Assembly: GCA_963728765.1 (NCBI GenBank)
Contig: CAVSKX010000002.1
Location: 248,001 to 312,000, forward strand
Source: AC-32 sp963728765
Lineage (GTDB): Bacteria > Actinomycetota > Thermoleophilia > Gaiellales > Gaiellaceae
Length of the DNA stretch: 64,000 nt
Direction of reading: 5' to 3'
Shown: positions 7,850 through 15,388 of the stretch, in pieces
How the letters are laid out: each line of letters starts with the position of its first letter
How positions within the stretch are numbered: position 1 is the stretch's first letter
The notes under the pieces: model-generated
The model's input: the letters and a program-made list of their open reading frames with translations, nothing else
The model's database searches: none
Told to the model about the DNA's origin: nothing
Position numbers and translations under genes: made by a program

Positions 7850-9385
7850 GTGGCGAAGATGCTTTTCCGGCTGCCCGACGCGGCCGACGTCATCGACAAT
7901 CCTGACCCCGACGAGCTCCAGCAGCTCGCCGCGCGCATGCCGAATGCGCGCTGGACGCGTTACGAGAGCCTCAACGTCCAGACGGACGTCGTCAGCCGCT
8001 CGAAGAAGTCGACCTACATCGTCACCGACGAGCCCGACGGCCAGAACCAGGCGATCACCCGCGAGGAGGGCGAGCGCTGGGCCGAGCGGCAGGACGCGTA
8101 CATCGCCGAGCAGGAAATGGTCGTGATCGACGGCTACATCGGAAACGATCCTGACTTCCGCACGCCCGCGCGGCTCTACATCGCGGCGGCGAACGCGAAC
8201 ATCGCCGGCATGCAGCAGCAGCTCTACTTCACGCCGGACGAGGACGACGAGCTCGAGCCGGAGCTGACGGTCATCTACACGCCGAACCTGAAAGCCGAGG
8301 GGTATCCGGACGACCGCCTGATCGCCGTCGACCTCGAGCAGGGCGTGACGCGCGTCTTCAACTCCGACTACTTCGGCGAGTCGAAGAAGGGCGGACTGCG
8401 GATGTGGAACAAGCTCGTCTACGACCGCGGCGGAATCCCGCTCCACGCCGGCTGCAAGATCATCCCGACCGAGCGAGGGAAGCGCGTCGGCCTGATCGTC
8501 GGCCTCTCCGGCACGGGCAAGACGACCACCACCTTCACGCGCCAGAACGGCTCCCTGCCGGTGCAGGACGACTTCGTGGCGTGGATGCCGAACGGGCGTG
8601 TGTACGCGACCGAGAACGGCTGCTTTGCGAAGACGTTCGGGCTCAACCCCGAGGACGAGCCGACCATCTATGGCGCCGTCACGCAGCCGCGCTCCTACCT
8701 CGAGAATGTCTCGCAGCACGGCGACGAGGTCGACTTCTACGACACGAACTACACCTCGAACGGCCGCGCCACCTTCCCGTTCGACGTGATCGAGGCCGCC
8801 TTCGCCGACGAGATCGAGGAGGCGCATTTCCTCCTGATCCTGAACAAGAACGAGAACATCGTTCCCGCCGTCGCGAAGCTCGAGGGGCCGCAGGCAGCGG
8901 CCTTCTTCATGCTCGGGGAGACCACCGGCACAAGCGCGGGCGGCGCAGACGAGGCCGGCAAGTTCTTGCGCGTGCCCGGGACGAACCCGTTCTTTCCGAT
9001 GCCGCACGACCTGCAGGGGAACCGCTTCCTCGAGCTGCTGGCCCAGCACCCGCTCGAGGTCTACGTGATGAACACCGGACGCGTGGGCGGGCCGGAAAGC
9101 GACGAGCGCTCGGCGAAGGTGCGCATCAAGCACTCCTCCGCGATCGTGAAGGGGATCGCCGAGGGGACGATCGAGTGGGAGCGCGACCCGGACTTCGGCT
9201 ACCTCGTCGCCTCGTCGGTCCCGGGGATCGACGACGACGAGATCCTGCAGCCACGCGGCCTCTACGACGGGCAGGGTCGTGGCGATGAGTACCGCGAGCT
9301 CGTCGAGCGCTTCAAGGCGGAGCGCGGCGAGTTCCTGCGCGGCTTCCAGAGCCTCAGCGACGAGATCGTCGCAGCCGTTTCGTAG
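7850..9385 (+). CDS. pckA: Phosphoenolpyruvate carboxykinase (ATP)
   Basis: 511 residues, within the usual ATP-PEPCK size. It converts oxaloacetate plus ATP to PEP and CO2, the gateway from the TCA cycle to gluconeogenesis. The P-loop GLSGTGKTTTTF lies near residues 220-231, followed by the metal/kinase-2 segment VQDDFVAW. The substrate-side HAGCKIIPTERGKR and the NKNENIVPAV stretch are also present. The GTG at 7850 is preferred over the frame's first codon at 7799 because a TATGCT -10 hexamer lies 8 nt before it. An ATG at 7859 is a possible alternative. It stands alone but is close to the TCA genes that supply oxaloacetate. Confidence 0.93.
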   Translation: MAKMLFRLPDAADVIDNPDPDELQQLAARMPNARWTRYESLNVQTDVVSRSKKSTYIVTDEPDGQNQAITREEGERWAERQDAYIAEQEMVVIDGYIGNDPDFRTPARLYIAAANANIAGMQQQLYFTPDEDDELEPELTVIYTPNLKAEGYPDDRLIAVDLEQGVTRVFNSDYFGESKKGGLRMWNKLVYDRGGIPLHAGCKIIPTERGKRVGLIVGLSGTGKTTTTFTRQNGSLPVQDDFVAWMPNGRVYATENGCFAKTFGLNPEDEPTIYGAVTQPRSYLENVSQHGDEVDFYDTNYTSNGRATFPFDVIEAAFADEIEEAHFLLILNKNENIVPAVAKLEGPQAAAFFMLGETTGTSAGGADEAGKFLRVPGTNPFFPMPHDLQGNRFLELLAQHPLEVYVMNTGRVGGPESDERSAKVRIKHSSAIVKGIAEGTIEWERDPDFGYLVASSVPGIDDDEILQPRGLYDGQGRGDEYRELVERFKAERGEFLRGFQSLSDEIVAAVS

Positions 9386-9418
9386 CGGAACACGCGGCTC
9401 TGCGGCGAAGTCTTCGCC

Positions 9419-10249
9419 GTGCAGGAGCAGATCGAACGGTTTCTCGAGAGCCCGGCGCTGTCGGAGCAGACGCGGCGCGCTTACCGTGTCGACGTCGAGG
9501 GGTTCTGCGGCTGGCTCGGCCGGCGCGGCACGCGGCTGGAGGACGTCGACGTGCGCGTGCTCGCCGACTACGCGACCGAGCTCGGGCGCGCGCGGCCGCG
9601 GAAGCTCGCACCCGCGACGATCGGGCGGAAGCTCGCGGCGGTCCGTGCCTTCCTGCGCCACACGCTCGGAGCGGCTCGCGTGCCGGATGCGTCGTTCGCG
9701 CCGCGGCGGCCGCGGCGACTGCCTGACGCGCCTCGGCCGCACGAGGTTGACGGGGAGCTCGACGCGCTCGGCGGGGATGGCGCTCTGGCATTGCGCAATC
9801 GCGCGCTGATCGAGCTCGTCTACTCGGCGGGCCTCCGCTCGCAGGAGGCCGTCGATCTCGACCTCGCCGACGTCGACTTCGAACAGGAGCTCGTGCACGT
9901 GCGCGGCAAGGGCGGCAAGGAGCGGGTCGTGCCGCTCGGCGAGGAGGCCTCGCACCTGGTGGCTGGATACCTGCGCGACGCCCGGCCGCAGCTTGCGCGC
10001 GGGGCCGAGAATTCGCTTTTCCTCTCCGCGCGTGGTCGCAGGCTCGACACGAGCACGCTGCGCCGCCTGCTTCCGCACCCCCACCGGCTGCGACACGCCT
10101 TCGCGACGCACCTGCTCGAGGGCGGCGCCGACCTGCGGACGATCCAGGAGCTCCTCGGGCACAGCTCCCTCTCGACGACGCAGATGTACAGCCACGTCGA
10201 CGCCCGCCGGTTGCGGAAGGTCTACGACCGATCGCACCCGCGTTCTTAG
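9419..10249 (+). CDS. Tyrosine recombinase (XerC/XerD-like), shortened catalytic domain
   Basis: 276 residues. An N-terminal SAM-like DNA-binding domain (residues about 1-85) is followed by a catalytic domain with all active-site residues: R in SAGLRSQE, K in GKGGKE, HxxR in HRLRHAF, H in LGHSS and nucleophile Y in MYSHV. Compared with the second Xer gene at 11546 it lacks about 13 residues between the 'RRLL' helix and the HxxR box, an in-frame loss. Either it works as a XerC partner in chromosome-dimer resolution or it is diverging. The GTG start follows a small inverted repeat (CGGCGAA/TTCGCCG, about 9402-9418). Confidence 0.8.
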   Translation: MQEQIERFLESPALSEQTRRAYRVDVEGFCGWLGRRGTRLEDVDVRVLADYATELGRARPRKLAPATIGRKLAAVRAFLRHTLGAARVPDASFAPRRPRRLPDAPRPHEVDGELDALGGDGALALRNRALIELVYSAGLRSQEAVDLDLADVDFEQELVHVRGKGGKERVVPLGEEASHLVAGYLRDARPQLARGAENSLFLSARGRRLDTSTLRRLLPHPHRLRHAFATHLLEGGADLRTIQELLGHSSLSTTQMYSHVDARRLRKVYDRSHPRS

Positions 10250-10261
10250 GGCCCGCCGTAT

Positions 10262-10277
10262 GTGATATTTTTATCAC
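10262..10277. promoter_or_regulatory. Probable operator/promoter of the ArsR gene
   Basis: A perfect inverted repeat GTGATA-TTTT-TATCAC lies 5-20 nt before the ArsR-like ATG. It overlaps a possible -10 (TATTTT, 10266-10271). ArsR-family proteins bind such short AT-rich palindromes to repress their own operon. Confidence 0.6.
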
Positions 10278-10281
10278 CTGA

Positions 10282-10617
10282 ATGGAGGACGCCCGCATCT
10301 GGAAGGCACTCGGCTCACCCCACCGGCGGGCGCTGCTCGACGCGCTCAAGGACGGCCCCAAGACGACGAGCGCCCTGTGCGAGGTGCTGCCGAGGCTCTC
10401 GCGCTACGCGGTGATGCAGCACCTCGGCGTGCTGGAGCGCGCCGGGGTGGTGCTCGTTCGGCGCGAGGGGCGAGAGCGCTGGAACGAGCTGAACGCCGTG
10501 CCGATCCAGCGCGAGCTCGAGCGGTGGCTGAACGGGTTCCAGCAGGCCAGCGCGTCGCAGCTGCTCGCCTTCGAGCGGCATCTCCAGGAAACGGCAGCTG
10601 AGGAGAAGGAGGACTGA
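10282..10617 (+). CDS. ArsR-family winged-helix repressor
   Basis: 111 residues forming one winged helix-turn-helix: 'WKALGSPHRRALLDALKDGP' start, recognition region 'LSRYAVMQHLGVLERAGVV' and wing 'RREGRERW'. No metal-binding CXC pair is seen, so it is not an obvious metal sensor. The stop overlaps the ATG of the SRPBCC gene as TGATG. ArsR/SRPBCC (AHSA1-like) pairs are a common arrangement in which the regulator controls its partner. There is no ribosome-binding site; the start sits just after the operator palindrome, so the mRNA may have little or no leader. Confidence 0.88.
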   Translation: MEDARIWKALGSPHRRALLDALKDGPKTTSALCEVLPRLSRYAVMQHLGVLERAGVVLVRREGRERWNELNAVPIQRELERWLNGFQQASASQLLAFERHLQETAAEEKED

Positions 10618-11078
10618 TGCACCCCGTTCGACACATCGCGTTCACTAACGAGCTGCGCTTCGAGCGCCCGCGCGGCGAGGTCTTCGAGGCGTTTCTCGAG
10701 ACGGACAAGTGGTTCCAGATCAGCTACGGCCAGGAGCGGTTGAAGAGTGTCGTCAACGACCGGCGGGTGGGTGGCCAGATCTACGAGGACTGGGGCGAGG
10801 GCACCGGCAAGCTGTACGGGACGATCAGTTGGTGGGACCCGCCCGCGGGCTACTCGACCGTCAGCCAGATGCTCGGCGGCGGGATCACCCTCAACCACGC
10901 GTACGAGTTCGACGCCGACGGCGACACGACGGTGCTGCGGCACAACTTCAGCGCCTTCGGCCCGATCTCGGACGAGATGGCCGAGGGCATCGAGGGCCAC
11001 GCGTCGCTCGAAAGCTTCGAGCACCAGCTCCGCTCGTGGATCGAGCGAGGCGAGGTGATCCCACCGCCGAAGCTCTGA
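10617..11078 (+). CDS. SRPBCC (AHSA1-like) domain protein
   Basis: 153 residues with the START/Bet v1-like pattern of AHSA1 proteins: 'ERPRGEVFEAFLETDKWF' at the start, then 'VGGQIYEDWGEG', alternating strands, and a long C-terminal helix 'SLESFEHQLRSWIERG'. These proteins form a hydrophobic cavity for small ligands or client proteins; the ligand here is unknown. It is translationally coupled to the ArsR-like gene upstream and probably its regulated partner. Confidence 0.85.
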   Translation: MHPVRHIAFTNELRFERPRGEVFEAFLETDKWFQISYGQERLKSVVNDRRVGGQIYEDWGEGTGKLYGTISWWDPPAGYSTVSQMLGGGITLNHAYEFDADGDTTVLRHNFSAFGPISDEMAEGIEGHASLESFEHQLRSWIERGEVIPPPKL

Positions 11079-11154
11079 CCGACCCCTAAAGGTTCACGCG
11101 CCCGAGAAGCGGGTGCCCACCACTCCCGCCCTCCGACAGGCTACGAGCGGAAGT

Positions 11155-11171
11155 GTCACGTGTCTGTCACC
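11155..11171 (+). repeat. GTCAC direct repeat, 11-bp period
   Basis: GTCACG (11155-11160) and GTCACC (11166-11171) are spaced start-to-start by 11 bp, as at 16.37 kb and 28.78 kb. Unlike those two, no clear promoter follows at the same spacing. Confidence 0.4.
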
Positions 11172-11214
11172 GCTTCGTGGCGGAAGCGTGACTTCGCCCC
11201 CGCGCGCTGTGGAG

Positions 11215-11243
11215 ACGGTGACAGTCACTGTGACTGTCACCGT
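11215..11243. terminator. Strong inverted repeat between convergent genes
   Basis: Arms ACGGTGACAGTCA and TGACTGTCACCGT pair perfectly (13 bp) around a 3-nt loop. It lies between the SRPBCC gene (ending 11078) and a small minus-strand gene (ending 11263), so a bidirectional terminator is likely. There is no T-tract, so a protein-binding site remains possible. Confidence 0.5.
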
Positions 11244-11262
11244 TCGAGGGGCGGATGCCCAG

Positions 11263-11490
11263 TTACGGGTTCGACTTCCGAGCGTGCACGCGCGCCTGAT
11301 CCCGCAGCTGTTCCCCCGCAACCTCCAGGTGCCCGAACGCGGCCCACGCGTGAGCGGCGCCGCGCGGAACCTCACCCGCGCGCATGTGCGTGGCCGCGGT
11401 CCGGCAGTGCGCCGCCGCCTGATCGAGCTCCTCCGCAGCCTCGTCAAAGAGGCGGGCGGCCGCCTCGAGATCCTCGCTTGTTCCACCCAC
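11263..11490 (-). CDS. Small conserved-looking helical protein, unknown function
   Basis: 75 residues, mostly amphipathic helix rich in alanine, histidine and glutamate ('AAARLFDEAAEELDQAAAHC', later 'RGAAHAWAAFGHLEVAGEQL'). No family recognised. The larger open frame to 11949 is arginine/serine-rich shadow of the downstream xerD gene. The GTG at 11490 is supported by a TAGAGT -10 hexamer (11499-11504) 8 nt upstream, the leaderless pattern of this genome. It is divergent from xerD. Confidence 0.65.
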   Translation of the reverse strand: MGGTSEDLEAAARLFDEAAEELDQAAAHCRTAATHMRAGEVPRGAAHAWAAFGHLEVAGEQLRDQARVHARKSNP

Positions 11491-11498
11491 GGGCGCGG

Positions 11499-11504
11499 AC
11501 TCTA
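11499..11504 (-). promoter_or_regulatory. -10 element of small gene 11263-11490 (leaderless)
   Basis: TAGAGT on the minus strand, 8 nt before the GTG at 11490. Confidence 0.55.
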
Positions 11505-11545
11505 CGGCAGGCGTCCGCCCGCGCGAGGCGAAGGAAGAAGGTCCG

Positions 11546-12469
11546 ATGGACTCGCCGCGGCCCGAAGCGCCTCCGCCCGACCCCGAGGTCGAGGGGTTTC
11601 TCGCGCTGCTCGCGGCGCGCCGCGCGCCGAAGACTGTCGAGGCGTACCGCCGAGACCTGCGTGCACTGGGCGACTGGCTGGGCGGTCCACCGTCCCGAGC
11701 AACGCAGGACGACCTCGAGCGCTGGCTGGCCGAGCTCCGCGCGGCAGGCCTCTCCCCGGCGACGATCGCGCGCCGGGTGGCAGCGGTCCGCTCGTTCTTC
11801 AAGCACCAGGTACTGCTCGGCTCCCGCACAGACAGCCCCGCCGCAGCCCTCGAGCTGCCGCGCCGACGCCGCAAGCTTCCGCGGACGCTGTCACCTGCCG
11901 AAGCGCAGCGGCTGATCGAGGCGGCCACAGGCTCGACTCCCCGCACCATGCGGGATCGCGCCCTCGTCGAGCTGCTCTACGGCGCCGGCCTCCGCGTGAG
12001 CGAGGCCGTCGGGCTCGACCGGACCGGCGTCGATCTCGAGCAACGCCTCGTACGCTGTACCGGCAAGGGCGGCAAGGAGCGGGTGGTGCCGGTCGGCCGC
12101 CATGCCGTCGAGGCGCTGCGGCGCTATCTCGCGCACGGCCGGCCGTACCTCGACAAGCGCCACCGGCCCGAGCTCTTCCTCAACGCGCAGGGCGGCGCGC
12201 TCACCCGCGCAGGCGCGTTCCTCATCCTGCGGCGTCTCGCCGGGCGCGCGGGCCTCGAGCCGGAACGCGTCCACCCGCACCTGCTGCGGCACTCGTTCGC
12301 GACGCACCTGCTCGAGGGCGGCGCCGACCTCCGCAGCGTTCAGGAGATGCTGGGGCACGCTGACCTCGGCACGACCGAGCTCTACACGCACGTCTCGGAC
12401 CGCCGTCGCCGCGACGTCTACTTCCGCAGCCACCCGCACGCGCGTCGGAGGAACGTTTCGGGGTCGTGA
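11546..12469 (+). CDS. xerD: Site-specific tyrosine recombinase XerD
   Basis: 307 residues, full family length. The N-terminal core-binding domain (residues about 13-105) is followed by a catalytic domain with R in GAGLRVSE, K in GKGGKE, HxxR in HLLRHSF, H in LGHAD and the tyrosine in LYTHV. It resolves chromosome dimers at dif together with XerC and FtsK. The shorter paralogue at 9419 may be the partner. The start is the ATG after GAAGGAAGAAGG, a good ribosome-binding site. No mobile-element genes flank it. Confidence 0.9.
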   Translation: MDSPRPEAPPPDPEVEGFLALLAARRAPKTVEAYRRDLRALGDWLGGPPSRATQDDLERWLAELRAAGLSPATIARRVAAVRSFFKHQVLLGSRTDSPAAALELPRRRRKLPRTLSPAEAQRLIEAATGSTPRTMRDRALVELLYGAGLRVSEAVGLDRTGVDLEQRLVRCTGKGGKERVVPVGRHAVEALRRYLAHGRPYLDKRHRPELFLNAQGGALTRAGAFLILRRLAGRAGLEPERVHPHLLRHSFATHLLEGGADLRSVQEMLGHADLGTTELYTHVSDRRRRDVYFRSHPHARRRNVSGS

Positions 12470-12493
12470 TGAGCAGGGAATCACAGATGCACG

Positions 12494-12661
12494 ATGACCC
12501 TCGATCCACAGTTCGCGGTACTGATGACATCGATCGCCGGCGTGGGCGTCCTGATGTCCTTGGCCGGGTTGCAGAAGAGCGCACTGGAGTGGCGGCGCCG
12601 GCGGCGGATCTGCCCTTCGTGCGGCCGCCACCTCCGCGGCCGCGCCTGCGGCTGCAACTAA
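12494..12661 (+). CDS. Small membrane protein with C-terminal zinc ribbon
   Basis: 55 residues. A hydrophobic helix (about residues 8-25) is followed by a basic linker (WRRRRR) and a CPSC...CGC zinc-ribbon-like tail (C40, C43, C52, C54). Start ATG 12494, stop TAA 12661. It follows xerD by 24 nt and ends 4 nt from the convergent HEAT-like gene. Single-helix proteins with a cytoplasmic zinc knuckle occur in actinobacteria, but no function is known. The fit between gene boundaries and clean domain logic makes it likely real. Confidence 0.65.
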   Translation: MTLDPQFAVLMTSIAGVGVLMSLAGLQKSALEWRRRRRICPSCGRHLRGRACGCN

Positions 12662-12665
12662 TGCG

Positions 12666-13163
12666 CTAGCGGCTCTTCGCGCGCTTGTCGAGCCCCGCGG
12701 CGACCTTCGCCGCCGTCTCCCGCACGTCGCGGGAGCTGCCCTCCTCCTCGCCTATCCCCTGCAGTAAGACAATCGTGTCGCGCTGAGGAGAGCCGTTTCG
12801 AAGGGAGAGGATCGCAAGCCGTCGCACCGCCTCGTTGCCGTCCGCGTTCGCGAGGTTGTGCAAGAGGGGCCTCACCGAGTTGACCGTCCTCGGATGGTCG
12901 CGCGAGAGCAGTTCGAGCGAGAGCAGCGCCGAGCCGCGGCAGGCCGGGCTGCCGTCCTCGAGACCGCGGCGCAGGAGCTCCTCCTTCTGCCGGAACCGGA
13001 ACTGCCCGACCGCCCTGTAGGCGGCGGCTCGCTCGCGGTAGTCGGTCGAGCGCGCTTGTGCCTCGAGCTCGTCGGCCCACGCCGCGCGTAGCTTCGCCAG
13101 GTCGCGCTCGTTGCCGCTCTCGGCGAGCGCGTTTGCCTCCACCCCGGCCTCCGCGAGGCTCAA
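12666..13163 (-). CDS. HEAT-repeat-like alpha-helical protein
   Basis: About 165 residues, entirely helical, with repeats of the form 'LLRRGLEDGSPACRGSALLS' and 'LLHNLANADGNEAVRRLAIL' typical of HEAT/ARM scaffolds. No catalytic motif. The upstream part of the frame is shadow of citrate synthase. A TTG at 13163 overlaps the citrate synthase stop as TTGA, an arrangement seen twice more in this window. A GTG at 13142 with GGAGG 5 nt upstream is an equally good start. It is an operon partner of citrate synthase; the role is unknown. Confidence 0.65.
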   Translation of the reverse strand: MSLAEAGVEANALAESGNERDLAKLRAAWADELEAQARSTDYRERAAAYRAVGQFRFRQKEELLRRGLEDGSPACRGSALLSLELLSRDHPRTVNSVRPLLHNLANADGNEAVRRLAILSLRNGSPQRDTIVLLQGIGEEEGSSRDVRETAAKVAAGLDKRAKSR

Positions 13164-14260
13164 GTCCGGACCGCGGCTCCGTCCACGGACGACGCCGGCC
13201 GCTGGGCCGGCCCGACATAGCGCGCCGACGGCCTGAACAGCCGGCCGGTGCGCTTCTGCTCGAGGATGTGCGCCGACCAGCCGGCCACACGCGAGCACGC
13301 GAACATTGCAGGCGCAAGCGGCGGCGGAATCTCCGCGACGTCGAGCACGATGGCCGAGTAGTACTCGACGTTCGTCGCCAGCACGCGGTCGGGATGCCGC
13401 TCCTGCAGTGCCTCTAGCGCAACCCCTTCGAGCTCCTCCGCGACCTCGACCTGCGGCGACCCGAGCTCCTTCGCCGTCCGCTTCAGGATGCGCGAGCGCG
13501 GATCCTCGGCGCGGTAGACGCGGTGGCCGAAGCCCATGATCCGTTTCCCCGACTCGAGCGCTTCGCGCACCCAACGCTCAGCGTCGCCCATCCGCGTGAC
13601 CTCTTCGAGCATCGGCTTCACGTACGCTGGCGCGCCGCCGTGCAGCGGCCCGGAGAGCGCACCGACCGCCGACGAAAGGGCAGCGCCGCAGTCGGCGCCG
13701 GTCGAGGCGACCACGCGGGCGGTGAACGTCGACGCGTTGAGCCCGTGCTCGGCGGTGCAGATCCAGTAGGTGTCGATCGCCTTGACGCGGCGCGGGTCGG
13801 CTTCGCCGCGCCAGCGGAGCAGGAACTTCTCGGCCACGGTCTCACCGCGGGCCACGACGTCATCGGGTGCTGGCTCGCGCCCGTCCGCCTTGGCGGCCGA
13901 GCGCGCGACGATCTCCATCATCTGCGCGGAGAGCCGGCCGAGGTCCTCGCGGGCCTGCTCGTCGGAGATCTCGTTCAGCTTGCCGAGCTTCCACTCGCCG
14001 GCGAGGCGGGCGGTCTCGGCCTGCAGGTCCGCGGGCGCGTTTCCGGTGAGACCCGCCGGCTCGTACGGCTCCGGGGCGGGCATGACCGAGTTGAGGTCGT
14101 CGTCCACGAGCAGACCCCAGACGCGCTCGTACGGGTAGTGGCCGACGAGCTCCTCGATGTCGACGCCGCGGTAGCGGAGGGAGCCGCCCTCGCGATCCGG
14201 CTCCGCGATCTCCGTCTCGACGGCGACAACGCCCTCGAGCCCTGGCTTGAACTCGTTCAC
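13160..14260 (-). CDS. Citrate synthase
   Basis: 366 residues, the short (type II-like) citrate synthase form of Gram-positives and archaea. It condenses acetyl-CoA and oxaloacetate. Catalytic histidines are seen in AEHGLNAS and GFGHRVY. The third catalytic acid position reads NVEYYSA, with Glu where Asp is usual; methylcitrate activity cannot be ruled out. The start GTG 14260 follows TACATT by 8 nt on the minus strand (leaderless). It is divergent from icd-mdh across 39 nt, so the two TCA arms share one control region. Confidence 0.92.
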   Translation of the reverse strand: MNEFKPGLEGVVAVETEIAEPDREGGSLRYRGVDIEELVGHYPYERVWGLLVDDDLNSVMPAPEPYEPAGLTGNAPADLQAETARLAGEWKLGKLNEISDEQAREDLGRLSAQMMEIVARSAAKADGREPAPDDVVARGETVAEKFLLRWRGEADPRRVKAIDTYWICTAEHGLNASTFTARVVASTGADCGAALSSAVGALSGPLHGGAPAYVKPMLEEVTRMGDAERWVREALESGKRIMGFGHRVYRAEDPRSRILKRTAKELGSPQVEVAEELEGVALEALQERHPDRVLATNVEYYSAIVLDVAEIPPPLAPAMFACSRVAGWSAHILEQKRTGRLFRPSARYVGPAQRPASSVDGAAVRT

Positions 14261-14268
14261 GGCCGGGA

Positions 14269-14274
14269 AATGTA
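14269..14274 (-). promoter_or_regulatory. -10 element of citrate synthase (leaderless)
   Basis: TACATT on the minus strand, 8 nt before the GTG at 14260. Confidence 0.55.
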
Positions 14275-14285
14275 CAGGCCTCCGC

Positions 14286-14291
14286 TAGAGT
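14286..14291 (+). promoter_or_regulatory. -10 element of icd-mdh (leaderless)
   Basis: TAGAGT, 8 nt before the GTG at 14300. With the opposing citrate synthase -10 at 14269-14274 it forms a compact divergent promoter of 39 nt. Confidence 0.6.
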
Positions 14292-14299
14292 CCCGCGCC

Positions 14300-15388
14300 G
14301 TGGCGTACGAGGTAACACTGATCCCCGGTGATGGCACCGGCCCCGAGCTGACCGAGGCGACACGCCGCGTCCTCGAGGCGACCGGAGTCGCGTTCGAATG
14401 GGACGTCCAGGAGGCCGGGGCCGACGTGATGGAGCGGTACGGCGGCAACCCGCTCCCAGAGCACGTGCTCGATTCGATCAAGCGAACCGGCGTCGCGCTG
14501 AAGGGGCCGATCACGACCCCCGTCGGTGGCGGCTTCCGCTCCGTGAACGTCACGCTGCGGAAGACGCTCGACCTGTACGGCCAGGTGCGGCCATGCAAGA
14601 GCTACCAGGGCGTGCGGTCGCGCTACGAGGACGTCGACCTGATCATCGTGCGCGAGGCGACCGAGGACCTGTACGCGGGGATCGAGTACGAGGAGGGCTC
14701 CGGTCACGCGAGCGAGCTCACCGAATGGATCGCGGCGCGGGGCGGGGCGGTCCCGCCGGAGTCGGGAATCTCGATCAAGCCGCTGTCGATCGGCGGGAGC
14801 CGCCGGATCGTCGAGTTCGCCTTCGACTACGCGCGGCGCAACGGCCGCCGCAAGGTCACGGCCGTCCACAAGGCCAACATCATGAAGTTCTCCGACGGGC
14901 TGTTCCTGCGAGTTGCGCGCGAGGTCGCGGAGGAGAATCCCGACCTCGAGTTCGAGGACCGCATCGTGGACAACCTCTGCATGCAGCTCGTACAGCGGCC
15001 CGAGGAGTACGACGTCCTGGTGCTGCCGAACCTCTACGGCGACATCGTCTCCGACCTCGCAGCCGGGCTCGTCGGCGGCCTCGGCCTTGCGCCCGGCGCG
15101 AACTTCGGCACGCACGCGGCGGTCTTCGAGCCGACGCACGGCTCGGCGCCGAAGTACGCGGGCCAGAACAAGGTCAACCCGATGGCAATGATGCTCTCCG
15201 GTGTGCTGATGCTTCGCCACCTCGAGGAGCGAGAGGCGGCCGACCGGCTCGAGAACGCGATCGCAGACGTGATCCGCGCAGGCGAGCGCGTGACGTACGA
15301 CATGAAACCGAGTCGCGACGACCCGACCGCGGTGGGTACGAGCGACGTCGCCAACGCGATCATCGACGCGATGGGAGCCCGCGTTTGA
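14300..15388 (+). CDS. icd: Isocitrate dehydrogenase (decarboxylating, probably NAD+)
   Basis: 362 residues of the isocitrate/isopropylmalate dehydrogenase superfamily, with 'LIPGDGTGPE' at the start, 'VREATEDLYAGIEYE', the KANIMKFSDGLF helix and the NLYGDIVSDL metal-binding stretch. The short length, the ATEDLYAGIE motif and the mdh neighbour favour NAD-type IDH over LeuB. The GTG at 14300 was chosen from the TAGAGT -10 hexamer 8 nt upstream; the longer frame from 13523 is antisense to citrate synthase. Its TGA overlaps the mdh TTG as TTGA. Confidence 0.88.
   Translation: MAYEVTLIPGDGTGPELTEATRRVLEATGVAFEWDVQEAGADVMERYGGNPLPEHVLDSIKRTGVALKGPITTPVGGGFRSVNVTLRKTLDLYGQVRPCKSYQGVRSRYEDVDLIIVREATEDLYAGIEYEEGSGHASELTEWIAARGGAVPPESGISIKPLSIGGSRRIVEFAFDYARRNGRRKVTAVHKANIMKFSDGLFLRVAREVAEENPDLEFEDRIVDNLCMQLVQRPEEYDVLVLPNLYGDIVSDLAAGLVGGLGLAPGANFGTHAAVFEPTHGSAPKYAGQNKVNPMAMMLSGVLMLRHLEEREAADRLENAIADVIRAGERVTYDMKPSRDDPTAVGTSDVANAIIDAMGARV

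Noticed and set aside
9419..12469. Integrative element or prophage around the Xer genes
   Set aside because: No excisionase, integrase-linked att repeats, replication or phage genes; composition is like the surroundings.
13523..14299. Long N-terminal extension of the icd open frame
   Set aside because: It lies antisense to citrate synthase, is arginine/valine-rich shadow sequence, and a leaderless promoter places the start at 14300.
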